Assembly: GCA_047517485.1 (NCBI GenBank) | Contig: JAKZSU010000017.1 | Location: 1-9,256 of the forward strand | Direction: 5' to 3' | Origin: JAKZSU01 sp047517485 | GTDB taxonomy: Bacteria; Pseudomonadota; Alphaproteobacteria; UBA7887 | DNA length: 9,256 nt | Part shown: one piece after another, positions 1 to 7,031 of the stretch | Layout of the letters: the number at the start of each line of letters is the position of its first letter | Position numbering within the stretch: position 1 is the stretch's first letter | Translations under genes and position numbers: made by a program | The notes under the pieces: model-generated | What the model saw: the letters and a program-made list of their open reading frames with translations, nothing else | Database searches by the model: none | Told to the model about the DNA's origin: nothing

Positions 1-122
1 ACTTTGTTACAGATCCTCTCGGTGACCCTCTTCGAGAAAATGCCCATACATCAAGCACTTGCGGGAGACGAAAACAGATGCAACGCTTCGCAAATAACCA
101 ACCAATTGAATTTATTCGATTT
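1..122. other. Gene-free left edge, downstream of the TolB-like/TPR gene
   Basis: No supported gene lies here. The stretch is noticeably richer in A and T than the coding sequence to its right. It sits just downstream of the stop codon of the minus-strand TolB-like/TPR gene. No hairpin followed by a T-tract that would make a clear terminator was found. On the minus strand, in a different frame from that gene, a short open stretch ends at position 7 with residues reading YGHFLEEGHREDL. This is faintly like the HFIDGLRKAGL ending of the related cyclase protein in this window, so the stretch could hold a decayed 3' end. Confidence 0.4.
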
Positions 123-1679
123 TTAACCGGACACTAGTGACGTGTAATCCGACTTTATGCGAAAGACTTCGGCGAGGGCCGAATGCGCTTCTTCGAGGCG
201 GCCCAAGAGACCGAGAGCCGACGCCAAGCACAAGAACGATATCCATCCGGTGTTGGGATGCCGGCAAGCGAGGCGCGCATACTCCAGCGCGGATTCGTAT
301 TGACCGAGGTCTATAGCCGACGCCGATCGCGCGTTCTCCATGGTCCAGGCGATCGGGTCGTTGGGACTGAGCCGGATCGCCGTATCGAGCGGTTCTATCG
401 CCTCGTCGGGACGTCCGGAGAAATTCAGTACGACACCGATACCGAGGTACGCGAGAGCGAAATTCGGATTGAGGTCGACGGCAATCTCGAGTTCCGATAG
501 CGCGGCCTCATGCTCGCCGGCGAAACTAAAGGCGCGGCCCAGGCCGAAATGCGACATCGGATCCTTGTCATCGATCGCGATACCCTCGCGGCCGGCGGCG
601 ATCGCGGTCGCGATACTTTGCGCACGCGATCGCGTGAACCCCAAAATAATGTCGAGAATGCGCGTATAGGCGAGCGCGCCGTGCGGCGGCGCGAACCGCC
701 CATCAAGGGAAATGGCGCGCGCGAAGAAATCTTTCGCCGCATCGTTATCCCGGTTGGAAAATTGACGCAGGTGCCACAGACCGCGCTGATAACTTTCCCA
801 GGCATCGAGATTATCCGGCGCCTTGCGGCCCGCGTGCTCGCGCTCGGCCTCGCCGATCGCGGGTTCGATGGCACCGGCGATTTCCTCGGTGATCTCATCC
901 GTCAAATCGAATAGCTCGGCAAGTTCATGGTCGTAGCGCTTGGCCCAAACATGGCTGCCATTTGACGCGTCGATGAGCTGGGCGCTGATCCGAACCTTGT
1001 TGCCGCTTCTGCGAATGTCGCCTTCGACGACGTAACGGACTCCGAGTTCCCGCCCGACCCGGCGAATGTCGGGAGCGCTGCCCTTGTAGACGAAGCTCGA
1101 ATTTCGCGCGATGACGAACAGCCAGCGAATCCGCGACAGCGCGGTGATCAGATCGGACGTCAGGCCGTCGGCAAAAAATTCTTGCTGGGGGTCGTCGCTA
1201 AGATTGACGAAGGGAAGAATAGCGATCGACGGCTTGTCGGGCAGCGACAGCACCTTGTCCCGAGGCCGCTCCGGTGTGGCGTTCTGACTACTGCCGTCAT
1301 CCTGGCGCCAATCGTTGGTTGGCGCGTAGGTGCCAGCCGGCAGCATGATGGAGATTGGGTCGTCTCTTCCCGGTCCAAGGTAATATTGTTTCAACCGGTT
1401 GCGCAATCGGCTCGCTTCGACACGGACCACGGAGTTGGTCGTCGGGTCAAACGACTCGTCGCGCTCGAATACCTCATAAGCGATAACCCGTTCCTTCAGG
1501 CTGTCCGCGTTTCCATTCATCGCCTCGGCGATAACGAACCGCAGAAAGCGCCTCAGGCGTGGCGATTTGTCGAATTCCTCGGCGGTTAAAATCTTAGTCA
1601 ACTGGCCGCCCACAGCCGCGGCATTTGGCGACTGCCCGGCGACGTCTAATTGGGTATCGCTGGTTTCGGGCATACTCAT
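123..1679 (-). CDS. TolB-like/TPR signalling protein without a cyclase domain
   Basis: Predicted soluble protein of 518 residues from the ATG at 1679. There is no signal peptide or membrane segment. Counting from that ATG, residues about 27-120 form a charged helical region that in this family often precedes the TolB-like part (motifs SPRLRRFLRFV and DPTTNSVVRVEASRLR). Residues about 148-275 are a TolB/FlgO-like domain (KPSIAILPFVNLSDDPQQEF, FADGLTSDLITALSR, then YVVEGDIRRSGNKVRISAQL). Residues about 290-510 carry TPR-like helical repeats (for example HEAALSELEIAVDLNPNFALAY and GRPDEAIEPLDTAIRLSPND). Such proteins usually act as scaffolds or regulators, sometimes with a nucleotidyl cyclase domain, which is absent here. 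A TTG at 1742 with GGAG seven bases upstream is an alternative start adding 21 residues. The ATG was preferred because AGGG precedes it and the N-terminus then has typical length. The protein ends at KSDYTSLVSG and lacks the closing motif of the related cyclase at 2514-4241, so the 3' end may be truncated. Confidence 0.85.
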   Translation of the reverse strand: MSMPETSDTQLDVAGQSPNAAAVGGQLTKILTAEEFDKSPRLRRFLRFVIAEAMNGNADSLKERVIAYEVFERDESFDPTTNSVVRVEASRLRNRLKQYYLGPGRDDPISIMLPAGTYAPTNDWRQDDGSSQNATPERPRDKVLSLPDKPSIAILPFVNLSDDPQQEFFADGLTSDLITALSRIRWLFVIARNSSFVYKGSAPDIRRVGRELGVRYVVEGDIRRSGNKVRISAQLIDASNGSHVWAKRYDHELAELFDLTDEITEEIAGAIEPAIGEAEREHAGRKAPDNLDAWESYQRGLWHLRQFSNRDNDAAKDFFARAISLDGRFAPPHGALAYTRILDIILGFTRSRAQSIATAIAAGREGIAIDDKDPMSHFGLGRAFSFAGEHEAALSELEIAVDLNPNFALAYLGIGVVLNFSGRPDEAIEPLDTAIRLSPNDPIAWTMENARSASAIDLGQYESALEYARLACRHPNTGWISFLCLASALGLLGRLEEAHSALAEVFRIKSDYTSLVSG

Positions 1680-1892
1680 TGACGCCCTGTTCCCCCCGGT
1701 TGGTGGCCCGATAGCGGCTAAATCGCCACGTCCTTCGATCAAATGTTACTCCAGTTTAACGCCACCTTCTACTATCGAGGTCCATCCGGCCTCAAATTTC
1801 GAGCATCGGTTACTAGCAGTTACCAACTGGTTTGGCGGAAATAACCGGCCAAGATTGCCCTCTTTGGTGAAACTCAATGGGAGGGTAGTCTT
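1680..1892. promoter_or_regulatory. Divergent intergenic region with small inverted repeats
   Basis: This gap separates the divergently transcribed TolB-like/TPR gene (minus) and the secreted-protein gene (plus), so it should hold promoters for both. I see no pair of hexamers that convincingly matches a sigma-70 promoter. Two small inverted repeats are visible: CAGTT-acc-AACTG at 1817-1829, and CGGTTA (1807-1812) against TAACCG (1842-1847). They overlap in space and could be an operator, but arms of five to six bases can arise by chance. The plus gene has a strong ribosome binding site (GGGAGGG, 1879-1885). Confidence 0.3.
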
Positions 1893-2408
1893 GTGGCTAA
1901 AAAAAGCATCGAGACCCAGTTGACTTGGCAGAATATTGTTTGTCTCGCCATCCTCGGCATCGCCGTGCTCGTAGCGCCCGCAACGGCGGGCGAACGGCTG
2001 CCGATCATCGGCACGGAGTCCTACCTGGTCGATCCGGCGGAGTCCGTGCAATTCGAGGAGGGGCACATGGTCATCCTCGGGCGCTGGATCGGATCGTTCG
2101 TGTCGGACGATCCGTCGTCGCCACTGCATCACGACAGCATTGACTGTGTCGGCATGGTGGATGCCTTGGCGGACGGCAGTTGGGGCGCGTCCGGCTATTG
2201 CATGAACACCGACCTCGAAGCCGATCAGTGGGTCGGGAAATGGGAAAACAGCTCGGCGGCGGACGGCGTCGCCACCTATACCGTCATCGGAGTCAGCGGC
2301 AAGTTCGCGGGTGCGACCGGGGGTGGCACGTCGAGTTGCACCGAACTCGCACAGGGCCCGAAATCAAGGCTCGTTTGCGAGCAGAACGGCGAGATGATTC
2401 TCAAGTAA
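1893..2408 (+). CDS. Small secreted four-cysteine protein of unknown function
   Basis: 171 residues. It starts with GTG at 1893, and GGGAGGG ends seven bases upstream. Residues 1-32 are a Sec signal peptide: a lysine-containing start, a hydrophobic core at about 14-28, and cleavage predicted after ATA at 30-32. The mature protein is about 139 residues and should be periplasmic or secreted. Four cysteines remain after cleavage (C85, C103, C149, C162), enough for two disulfide bonds. The middle reads GYCMNTDLEADQWVGKWE, and a later stretch reads VIGVSGKFAGATGGGTSSC. This pattern of Cys plus acidic residues, then a Trp-rich strand, then a GKFAGATG glycine loop recalls small proteobacterial beta-barrel-like secreted proteins annotated only as hypothetical. 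I cannot name a domain with confidence. It stands alone, divergent from the gene to its left and convergent with the cyclase gene, and is followed nine bases after its stop by a strong hairpin. Confidence 0.85.
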   Translation: MAKKSIETQLTWQNIVCLAILGIAVLVAPATAGERLPIIGTESYLVDPAESVQFEEGHMVILGRWIGSFVSDDPSSPLHHDSIDCVGMVDALADGSWGASGYCMNTDLEADQWVGKWENSSAADGVATYTVIGVSGKFAGATGGGTSSCTELAQGPKSRLVCEQNGEMILK

Positions 2409-2417
2409 GTGAACCGA

Positions 2418-2452
2418 TCGGTTGGGGTAGATTTCGTATCTGCCCCAACCGA
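2418..2452. terminator. Strong hairpin between convergent genes
   Basis: TCGGTTGGGG (2418-2427) pairs perfectly with CCCCAACCGA (2443-2452). The stem continues inward as TAGAT against ATCTG, with one G-U pair, leaving a five-base loop TTCGT. This gives about 15 base pairs. It lies nine bases after the stop codon of the secreted-protein gene and about 60 bases beyond the stop of the convergent cyclase gene, the position expected for a bidirectional terminator. There is no T-tract on either side, so it is not a textbook intrinsic terminator. It could instead stabilise transcript 3' ends or need a helper factor. Confidence 0.6.
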
Positions 2453-2513
2453 CCAGCCAGTGCGGCAAGCACCGGAAAAATGCCCCGATCGCAAAGCCTA
2501 TCTCAAAGCCGTT

Positions 2514-4241
2514 TCAATCACCGGAGTCCGGCCCGTCACTCCGGCCCAGACCAGCCTTACGAAGGCCGTCTATGAAGTGATCCCAATGGTCGGAATTGCT
2601 GAACGGCCACCGTCGGAGAGAGTCGATAGTGATATCGGGATGAAGGGCCAACAGGCGCTCGGCGGCACGACGAGCCTCGGCCGCCTGACCCGCGTGCGCC
2701 GCCGACGTCGTCAAAATGAGCAGTGTCGGAACTACGTCGGGCATTTGCTGGTCGGACCGCTTCGCCCAATCGGTCGCGGCCTCGTATTGTCCTAGAACGA
2801 ACTGTCCAATAGCGATTACTCGCATGATCCAATGGTTCGCGAGCCCCCGTTTGTTTGCATCGACCGCCTTCAAACAAAGATCAATACCGTTTTCGACTCG
2901 ATCGTGAAAAATTCGCACCTCGCCCAACTGATACATTGACAGCGCAAAACTGGGGTTGAGTTCCAAGCTTCGACTGGCCTCCCTCTCGGCGGTGTCAAAA
3001 TCGCGATCGCAATAAAGCAAAGCGTGGCACAGACTCGAATGGGCGAAGTCACTCTTCTCGTTGAGGCGGACCGCGCGGCGCGCAAAATCCAATGCTGCGG
3101 CACCATCCGTGTCGCGGATTTCCCGATATCCACAAACCACCTCGGTTAGACGACAATAAGACATCATCGCCAGCGCCATAAAGTCGGCGGGATCTCGGTC
3201 GATTACGGTTTGCAACATCTCCTGGGCCCGCGCGTATTTTGAATGCTGGTGCTGAAACAGCAAGAAACTCGCTTGTGCCAGAAGCGTCTCGCTTGGTTTA
3301 TCGGCGATAGCTCGGTCATCTGAACGAGAGCCTTCGCGATCGTAAACAGCATATCGAATCGACGTGTAAATGCGATAAGCAAGCTCATCCTGAGCTTGGA
3401 ACAGGTCGGTGATTTCGCCGTCGAAGCGTTCGGAGGCGAATTGCTCGTTGGAACGACGGTCGAGAACTTGAACCGTCGTGCGATACCGATCGCCCAGACC
3501 TTGCAAGCGCGCGGTGACGATATAATCAGCCATCGCGGGATCGGAAAGCATGGCAATTCCGGTCTGGTTCGACAGCGACACGCCCACCGCGGCGCGTACA
3601 CCGCCAGCCAGCACCGAAATGTCGCCGCTCTGGCCCAAGGCTTCGAATGCTCCGATAGCGACGGTGGGTTTTGAACCCTCTATCACGGCCGGCTCGGTAG
3701 GCGCGGCGGCGGATCTGTCGACGCCACGCCATGCGAAAACCTTGATGGGCCGGGCGATGTTTTTGACTTTGTGCTCGCCGATTTCGTCGAACGCCAAGTC
3801 AATTTTGCCTTCGATTTGCATATAGGCGGTCTCGGAAAGGCACACGCCGCCGGGCCCGGACAGGCTTTCCAATCGCGCCGCTACATTGACCCCGTCGCCG
3901 TATACCGTGCCATCAGTTTGCTCGATGATATCTCCGACGTTCACGCCGATGCGGAACAGCATCTGGCGGCCTTCGGGCAAGTCGGCGTTACGTTCCCGCA
4001 AATCGTTCTGCACCTCGACGGCGCACTCCACCGCCTCGACGACACTCGGGAAGGTCGCCAACACACTGTCGCCGGTGGTATCGACCACGCGGCCTTCATG
4101 ATCGGAGATATGCTTGCGAAAGACATCGCGACAAATATTGAGCATGTCCATGGTCGCGCGCTCGTCGTCGCCCATGAGGCGCGAATAACCCACGACGTCC
4201 GCCGCCAAGATAGCTGCCAATGTGCGTTTGGCCTCGGCCAT
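2514..4241 (-). CDS. Class III nucleotidyl cyclase with TolB-like and TPR regions
   Basis: 575 residues from the ATG at 4241, which has a purine-rich GGGAGAGGGAAGG just upstream and gives the family's usual MAEAKRTLAAILAADVVGYS beginning. An in-frame extension to 4388 is rejected because it overlaps the GST 3' end and has no domain. Residues 8-172 are a class III adenylate/guanylate cyclase domain. Metal-binding aspartates are D15 (AADVVGYS) and D58 (TTGD). The transition-state residues N119 and R123 lie in YGDGVNVAARLE. The position usually held by the adenine-selecting lysine is D54 (VVDTTGD), and its partner aspartate appears to be T112, so ATP specificity is uncertain. Residues about 190-300 are a divergent TolB/FlgO-like region (KPTVAIGAF, then ADYIVTARLQGLGDRYRTTV). 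Residues about 330-535 are TPR-like repeats. The end, HFIDGLRKAGL, is typical of the family. No membrane segment is seen, so the protein should be cytoplasmic, making a cyclic nucleotide or acting as a degenerate sensor. Confidence 0.93.
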   Translation of the reverse strand: MAEAKRTLAAILAADVVGYSRLMGDDERATMDMLNICRDVFRKHISDHEGRVVDTTGDSVLATFPSVVEAVECAVEVQNDLRERNADLPEGRQMLFRIGVNVGDIIEQTDGTVYGDGVNVAARLESLSGPGGVCLSETAYMQIEGKIDLAFDEIGEHKVKNIARPIKVFAWRGVDRSAAAPTEPAVIEGSKPTVAIGAFEALGQSGDISVLAGGVRAAVGVSLSNQTGIAMLSDPAMADYIVTARLQGLGDRYRTTVQVLDRRSNEQFASERFDGEITDLFQAQDELAYRIYTSIRYAVYDREGSRSDDRAIADKPSETLLAQASFLLFQHQHSKYARAQEMLQTVIDRDPADFMALAMMSYCRLTEVVCGYREIRDTDGAAALDFARRAVRLNEKSDFAHSSLCHALLYCDRDFDTAEREASRSLELNPSFALSMYQLGEVRIFHDRVENGIDLCLKAVDANKRGLANHWIMRVIAIGQFVLGQYEAATDWAKRSDQQMPDVVPTLLILTTSAAHAGQAAEARRAAERLLALHPDITIDSLRRWPFSNSDHWDHFIDGLRKAGLGRSDGPDSGD

Positions 4242-4327
4242 GCCTTCCCTCTCCCCCTTCACCGCCCGAGGGTACGACGGAAGCGTGGCCGGTCTCAACC
4301 GACTATCGCGGGCCGCCGCTGCCACGC

Positions 4328-4950
4328 CTATTCCAATGGCGGCACGGTTTCGGTGGCGCTGGGGCGGGCCTCGACGACCGCTTGCCAACGGGTGATGTTG
4401 GCGGTCTTCGCCAACAGGTCCGGACCTTCCGGCGTCAACTTCAGATAGGTCAGAACCGGCAGGACGAACAAATCGGCCAGCGTCAGCGCATCGCCGACGA
4501 AAAATGCCTGATCGCCGAGCGCTTCATCGAGCACGGCCAAGGTCTTCGCGGTTTTGGGAATCGACTCGGTAATCAACGCTTCGTCGGGACTGCCGCCTCG
4601 GGAGGGAACCACCAGCCGTTGCAGCACGATATCGATCGCGGGTCGATAAAAATAGCTAATCAAAATCGAAATCAGTTGGCTCACACGGGCACGCGCCGGC
4701 GCGTCAGAAGGCTGTAATGCGGGGCCGTCGAAGCCTTCGTCTATATACGGGTAATGGCGAGGGTCTCGTACAAGCGCACATCGCCATGGCTCAGCGCCGG
4801 CACCACGCCCCACGGGTGGCGCGCCTGTTGCTCAGGCAATTGCGGCATCACCGGATCGAACTCGTACGCCACGCCTTTTTCGGCCAGCGCCATTCGGCAA
4901 GTCCGGCCACACGTGCTGAGCGGGGACGCATGAATGATCGGTTTGGCCAT
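4328..4950 (-). pseudogene. Glutathione S-transferase, split by a frameshift
   Basis: Read across one frameshift, this encodes about 207 residues, a normal length for a cytosolic GST. The ATG at 4950 is chosen because GAGGAGG (4956-4962) lies five bases upstream. A further ATG at 4968 would add six residues and lacks such a site. The first frame (4950 to a TAG at 4741-4743) gives the thioredoxin-like half: SPLSTCGRTCRMALAEKGV, the cis-proline loop GVVPAL, and the glutathione-binding pair E62-T63 in LYETLAIT. The second frame (to 4328) resumes with YIDEGF and gives the all-helical half, including the GDALTLADLFVLP motif that caps the core helix. Where the frames meet, the minus strand reads CGTATATAGAC. 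One extra T would restore the expected R-Y-I-D sequence. The gene is therefore either recently inactivated or carries a sequencing or assembly error. Both halves are otherwise well preserved, which favours a recent event or an error. Confidence 0.85.
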
Positions 4951-5000
4951 GATGGCCTCCTCTGCCATTACGTGACGAGCGCGGCATACGTGGCTGGCCG

Positions 5001-5029
5001 ATCATATTAACCGACATGCTCCACAAGAA
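5001..5029 (-). promoter_or_regulatory. Possible sigma-70-like promoter for the GST gene
   Basis: In the 139-base gap between the SDR stop and the GST start, the minus strand has TATGAT (5001-5006), five of six matches to the -10 consensus. It lies 17 bases from TTCTTG (5024-5029), a poor -35 element. Transcription would begin about 45 bases ahead of the GST start codon. The gap is much longer than the spacings in the upstream operon and locally AT-richer, which supports a separate promoter. The -35 match is weak, so this is only a candidate. Confidence 0.3.
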
Positions 5030-5089
5030 TACCTACTGGCGGGAATTTCGACCAGCGAGATATGCCGGCCGCGCGCACCTAACCCGCAA

Positions 5090-5911
5090 TCACCCCTCAC
5101 CGATCAGCCGGTCGGTGATATCGCGCAGTCTCCGGCGCGCCTCGTCGTCATACGCTTGGTCGAGCGCGCGGGCTTCCACAGTCTGATCGAAAAACCGGCC
5201 GCTTACGCCGTCGAAGTCGGCGGCGGTGGCGAGGGCCACTTCGGCGGCGGCGCCCTCTTCGGGCTTGCCGCGGGCCTCGCCGAAGGCCTCGCGGACCATC
5301 TTGGTATCGAGCAGCGAGCCGGGATGGAGCGCGTTCACCGTCACCCCGCTGCCCGCGAGCTCGGCCGCCAAGTCGAAGGTCGCCATCACCAGCGCGAGTT
5401 TGCTTTGGCGATAGGCGCGAAAACCGTCGAAGCCGCGCTCCAGCATCACGTCGTCGAAATCGATCGCCGCCTGGCCGAGCGACGCGACATTGACGATTCT
5501 CGCCGGCGCCGCGGCGACGAGTGACGGCAGCAGCCGGCGGGTCAGCAGGATGGGGGCGAGATAGTTCACCTGAAAGCGCAGCTCGTGACCGTCGCGGCTG
5601 AGTTCGCGCGGGACGCCGGACCGCCCGCCCAAGCCGACCCCCGCGTTGTTGATCAGGACATCGAGGCGCGGATGCGCGGCGGTAATTCGCGCCGCCATGT
5701 CGCGCACCGCGGCGAGCGCGGCGAAATCGGCGACGACACCGTGCACCCGCTCGTCGCCGGCGGTCTCGCGCGCCTCCGTTACCACGGCATCGACGCGCCC
5801 GGACGTGCGCCCATGCAGCAAAAGTGTCGCGCCGGTCTCCGCCAGGCGAAGCGCAGTCAGCCGGCCGATCCCGTCGGTCGCGCCGGTAACCAGGATCGTC
5901 GGGTCAGGCAT
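5090..5911 (-). CDS. Short-chain dehydrogenase/reductase (retinol dehydrogenase-like)
   Basis: 273 residues, a usual length for a classical SDR. It is an NAD(P)-dependent oxidoreductase with a Rossmann fold. The cofactor-binding glycine motif is TGATDGIG (residues 9-16), and HGRTSGR (33-39) has an arginine placed as in NADP-preferring members. NNAG is at 88-91. The catalytic set is complete: N116 (FQVNYLAP), S144 (NVASLG), Y167 and K171 (YRQSK). NALHPGSLLDTKM (193-205) follows, as in retinol-dehydrogenase-like and WW-domain-oxidoreductase-like SDRs. The substrate cannot be read from the sequence. The ATG at 5911 lies 17 bases after the hspQ stop and has no strong ribosome binding site, which suggests translational coupling within the operon. 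No signal peptide is seen, so the protein should be cytoplasmic. Confidence 0.92.
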   Translation of the reverse strand: MPDPTILVTGATDGIGRLTALRLAETGATLLLHGRTSGRVDAVVTEARETAGDERVHGVVADFAALAAVRDMAARITAAHPRLDVLINNAGVGLGGRSGVPRELSRDGHELRFQVNYLAPILLTRRLLPSLVAAAPARIVNVASLGQAAIDFDDVMLERGFDGFRAYRQSKLALVMATFDLAAELAGSGVTVNALHPGSLLDTKMVREAFGEARGKPEEGAAAEVALATAADFDGVSGRFFDQTVEARALDQAYDDEARRRLRDITDRLIGEG

Positions 5912-5928
5912 AGGCGACAGAAATCAGT

Positions 5929-6246
5929 TCAATGCGCGCGTTGGCGAATTTTGTACCGTTTGCCATCGAACTCGCTGAATAGTTTGACGACAAACGGGTG
6001 GACGATCGTCTGTGGCGCCGGCGCGGGCTCGAGGTTCTGCTCCGCGACATAGGTCGTGTGCGCCGCTTCGTGCACCAGCACGTGATACCAGGGCTTGTGT
6101 TTCGGCGGGCGCGAGCGGGCGACTTGTTGGTACCATTCGTCGGTCGCCTGGCACGTCGGATCGACGTCGAAAACCACGCCGACATAGCCGAACATCTTGT
6201 GCTGGATAATCTGTCCGACCTGGAATTTGGCTTCGTCGTTCGCCAT
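5929..6246 (-). CDS. hspQ: Heat shock protein HspQ (YccV-like, hemimethylated DNA-binding fold)
   Basis: 105 residues. The diagnostic pattern is present: FQVGQIIQHKMFGYVGVVFD (8-27), then DVDP (27-30), EWYQQVARSRPPKHKPWYHV (37-56) and YVAEQNL (66-72), followed by HPFV (83-86). In enterobacteria HspQ is a small cytoplasmic protein that affects stability of a mutant DnaA. It also acts as a specificity-enhancing factor for Lon protease, and the same fold was described as binding hemimethylated oriC DNA. The tail after residue 88 is basic (KRYKIRQR). Start ATG 6246 has GGGAGA five bases upstream. It lies 18 bases after the stop of the exported TPR gene and 17 bases before the SDR start, inside the likely operon. 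No clear heat-shock promoter was found directly upstream, so any heat control would have to act at the operon head. Confidence 0.93.
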   Translation of the reverse strand: MANDEAKFQVGQIIQHKMFGYVGVVFDVDPTCQATDEWYQQVARSRPPKHKPWYHVLVHEAAHTTYVAEQNLEPAPAPQTIVHPFVVKLFSEFDGKRYKIRQRAH

Positions 6247-6264
6247 GTGGTCTCCCGCGCGCCG

Positions 6265-7005
6265 CTATGCCCCGTCGAGCGAGGCGAGTTTTTCCACCGC
6301 GCGCTGGTGCAGCAGCTCGCCGTAGGCCGTACTTGTCGGCAGCGCGATGTCGTGCTCGAGCAAGGTCCGCGCCTGCTCGCCGTACTTATCTTTGTCGAGC
6401 AACAACAAGCCGAAAGCATATTCCGAGCCGACCCCTTTTTGGTCGGGCGCCAGTGCATAGGCCGCCTGGTAATGTTCGAGCGCGCCCTCTTCGGTGGCGC
6501 CATAGAGGAAGTCGGCCATGAAGCCGGCGCTGGCGACGATCTCGGCGTTCCACGCGGCGAGACTGAGGTGGGCCTCCATGAAATCGGCATCGAGCGCCAG
6601 CGCCGCGTCGATGGCGTCGCGGACCTTGCCGGCGTAGCCGTCGCCGAGCGCTTTCACCACGCCAATGGTTTGCGCGTACCGCCCCATCGCGTGCGACGCC
6701 TGGAGATGCGCTTCCGGGCTTGCCGCATCGGCGGCGATGGCTTGCTCCGCCATTTCGATCGCGCGTTCGAACACCGCCTGCTTTTCATCCGGCGCCGCCA
6801 CGTAGTAGCCGTACACCGCCAGCGACTCCGCCGCCAACGCGAAGCTGTCCGACGTCGCCGCCGCCTCGCCGGCATCGGCGGCGGCGACGAACTCGCCGGC
6901 GTCGAACAGGGCTTGGGCGTCCTCGATCGACTGCGCCTTGGCACCGTTCGCGCCTGCCATAACCAGCGCGATAAAACCGACCACGAGAAACTCGTTTCTA
7001 ATCAT
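6265..7005 (-). CDS. Exported TPR-repeat protein
   Basis: 246 residues from the ATG at 7005, with AGGAAG upstream. The open frame extends to 7503, but that part overlaps the Rid gene in another frame and reads as arginine-rich nonsense, so it is left out. Residues 1-24 are a signal peptide (hydrophobic 6-19, cleavage after AKA at 22-24), so the mature protein is periplasmic. The rest is almost wholly alpha-helical with TPR-like spacing: AQALFDAGEFVAAADAGEAA (30-49), AIEMAEQAIAADAASPEAHL (82-101), AIDAALALDADFMEAHLSLA (131-150), ALEHYQAAYALAPDQ (175-189) and EYAFGLLLLDKDKYGEQART (195-214). TPR proteins mediate protein contacts; the partner is unknown. The gene lies 26 bases after the Rid stop and 18 bases before hspQ, so it is probably cotranscribed with them. 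Confidence 0.88.
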   Translation of the reverse strand: MIRNEFLVVGFIALVMAGANGAKAQSIEDAQALFDAGEFVAAADAGEAAATSDSFALAAESLAVYGYYVAAPDEKQAVFERAIEMAEQAIAADAASPEAHLQASHAMGRYAQTIGVVKALGDGYAGKVRDAIDAALALDADFMEAHLSLAAWNAEIVASAGFMADFLYGATEEGALEHYQAAYALAPDQKGVGSEYAFGLLLLDKDKYGEQARTLLEHDIALPTSTAYGELLHQRAVEKLASLDGA

Positions 7006-7031
7006 CAAGGTCTTCCTGTCGTGTTTGCGCG

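Noticed and set aside
4242..4327. Hairpin terminator between the GST and cyclase genes
   Set aside because: Only a four-to-five-base stem (CGGT-ctca-ACCG) is present and no T-tract follows it in the direction of transcription.
4242..4388. N-terminal extension of the cyclase gene by 49 residues
   Set aside because: It overlaps the GST 3' end, reads as low-complexity basic sequence and has no family similarity. The ATG at 4241 has a good ribosome binding site and the usual family N-terminus.
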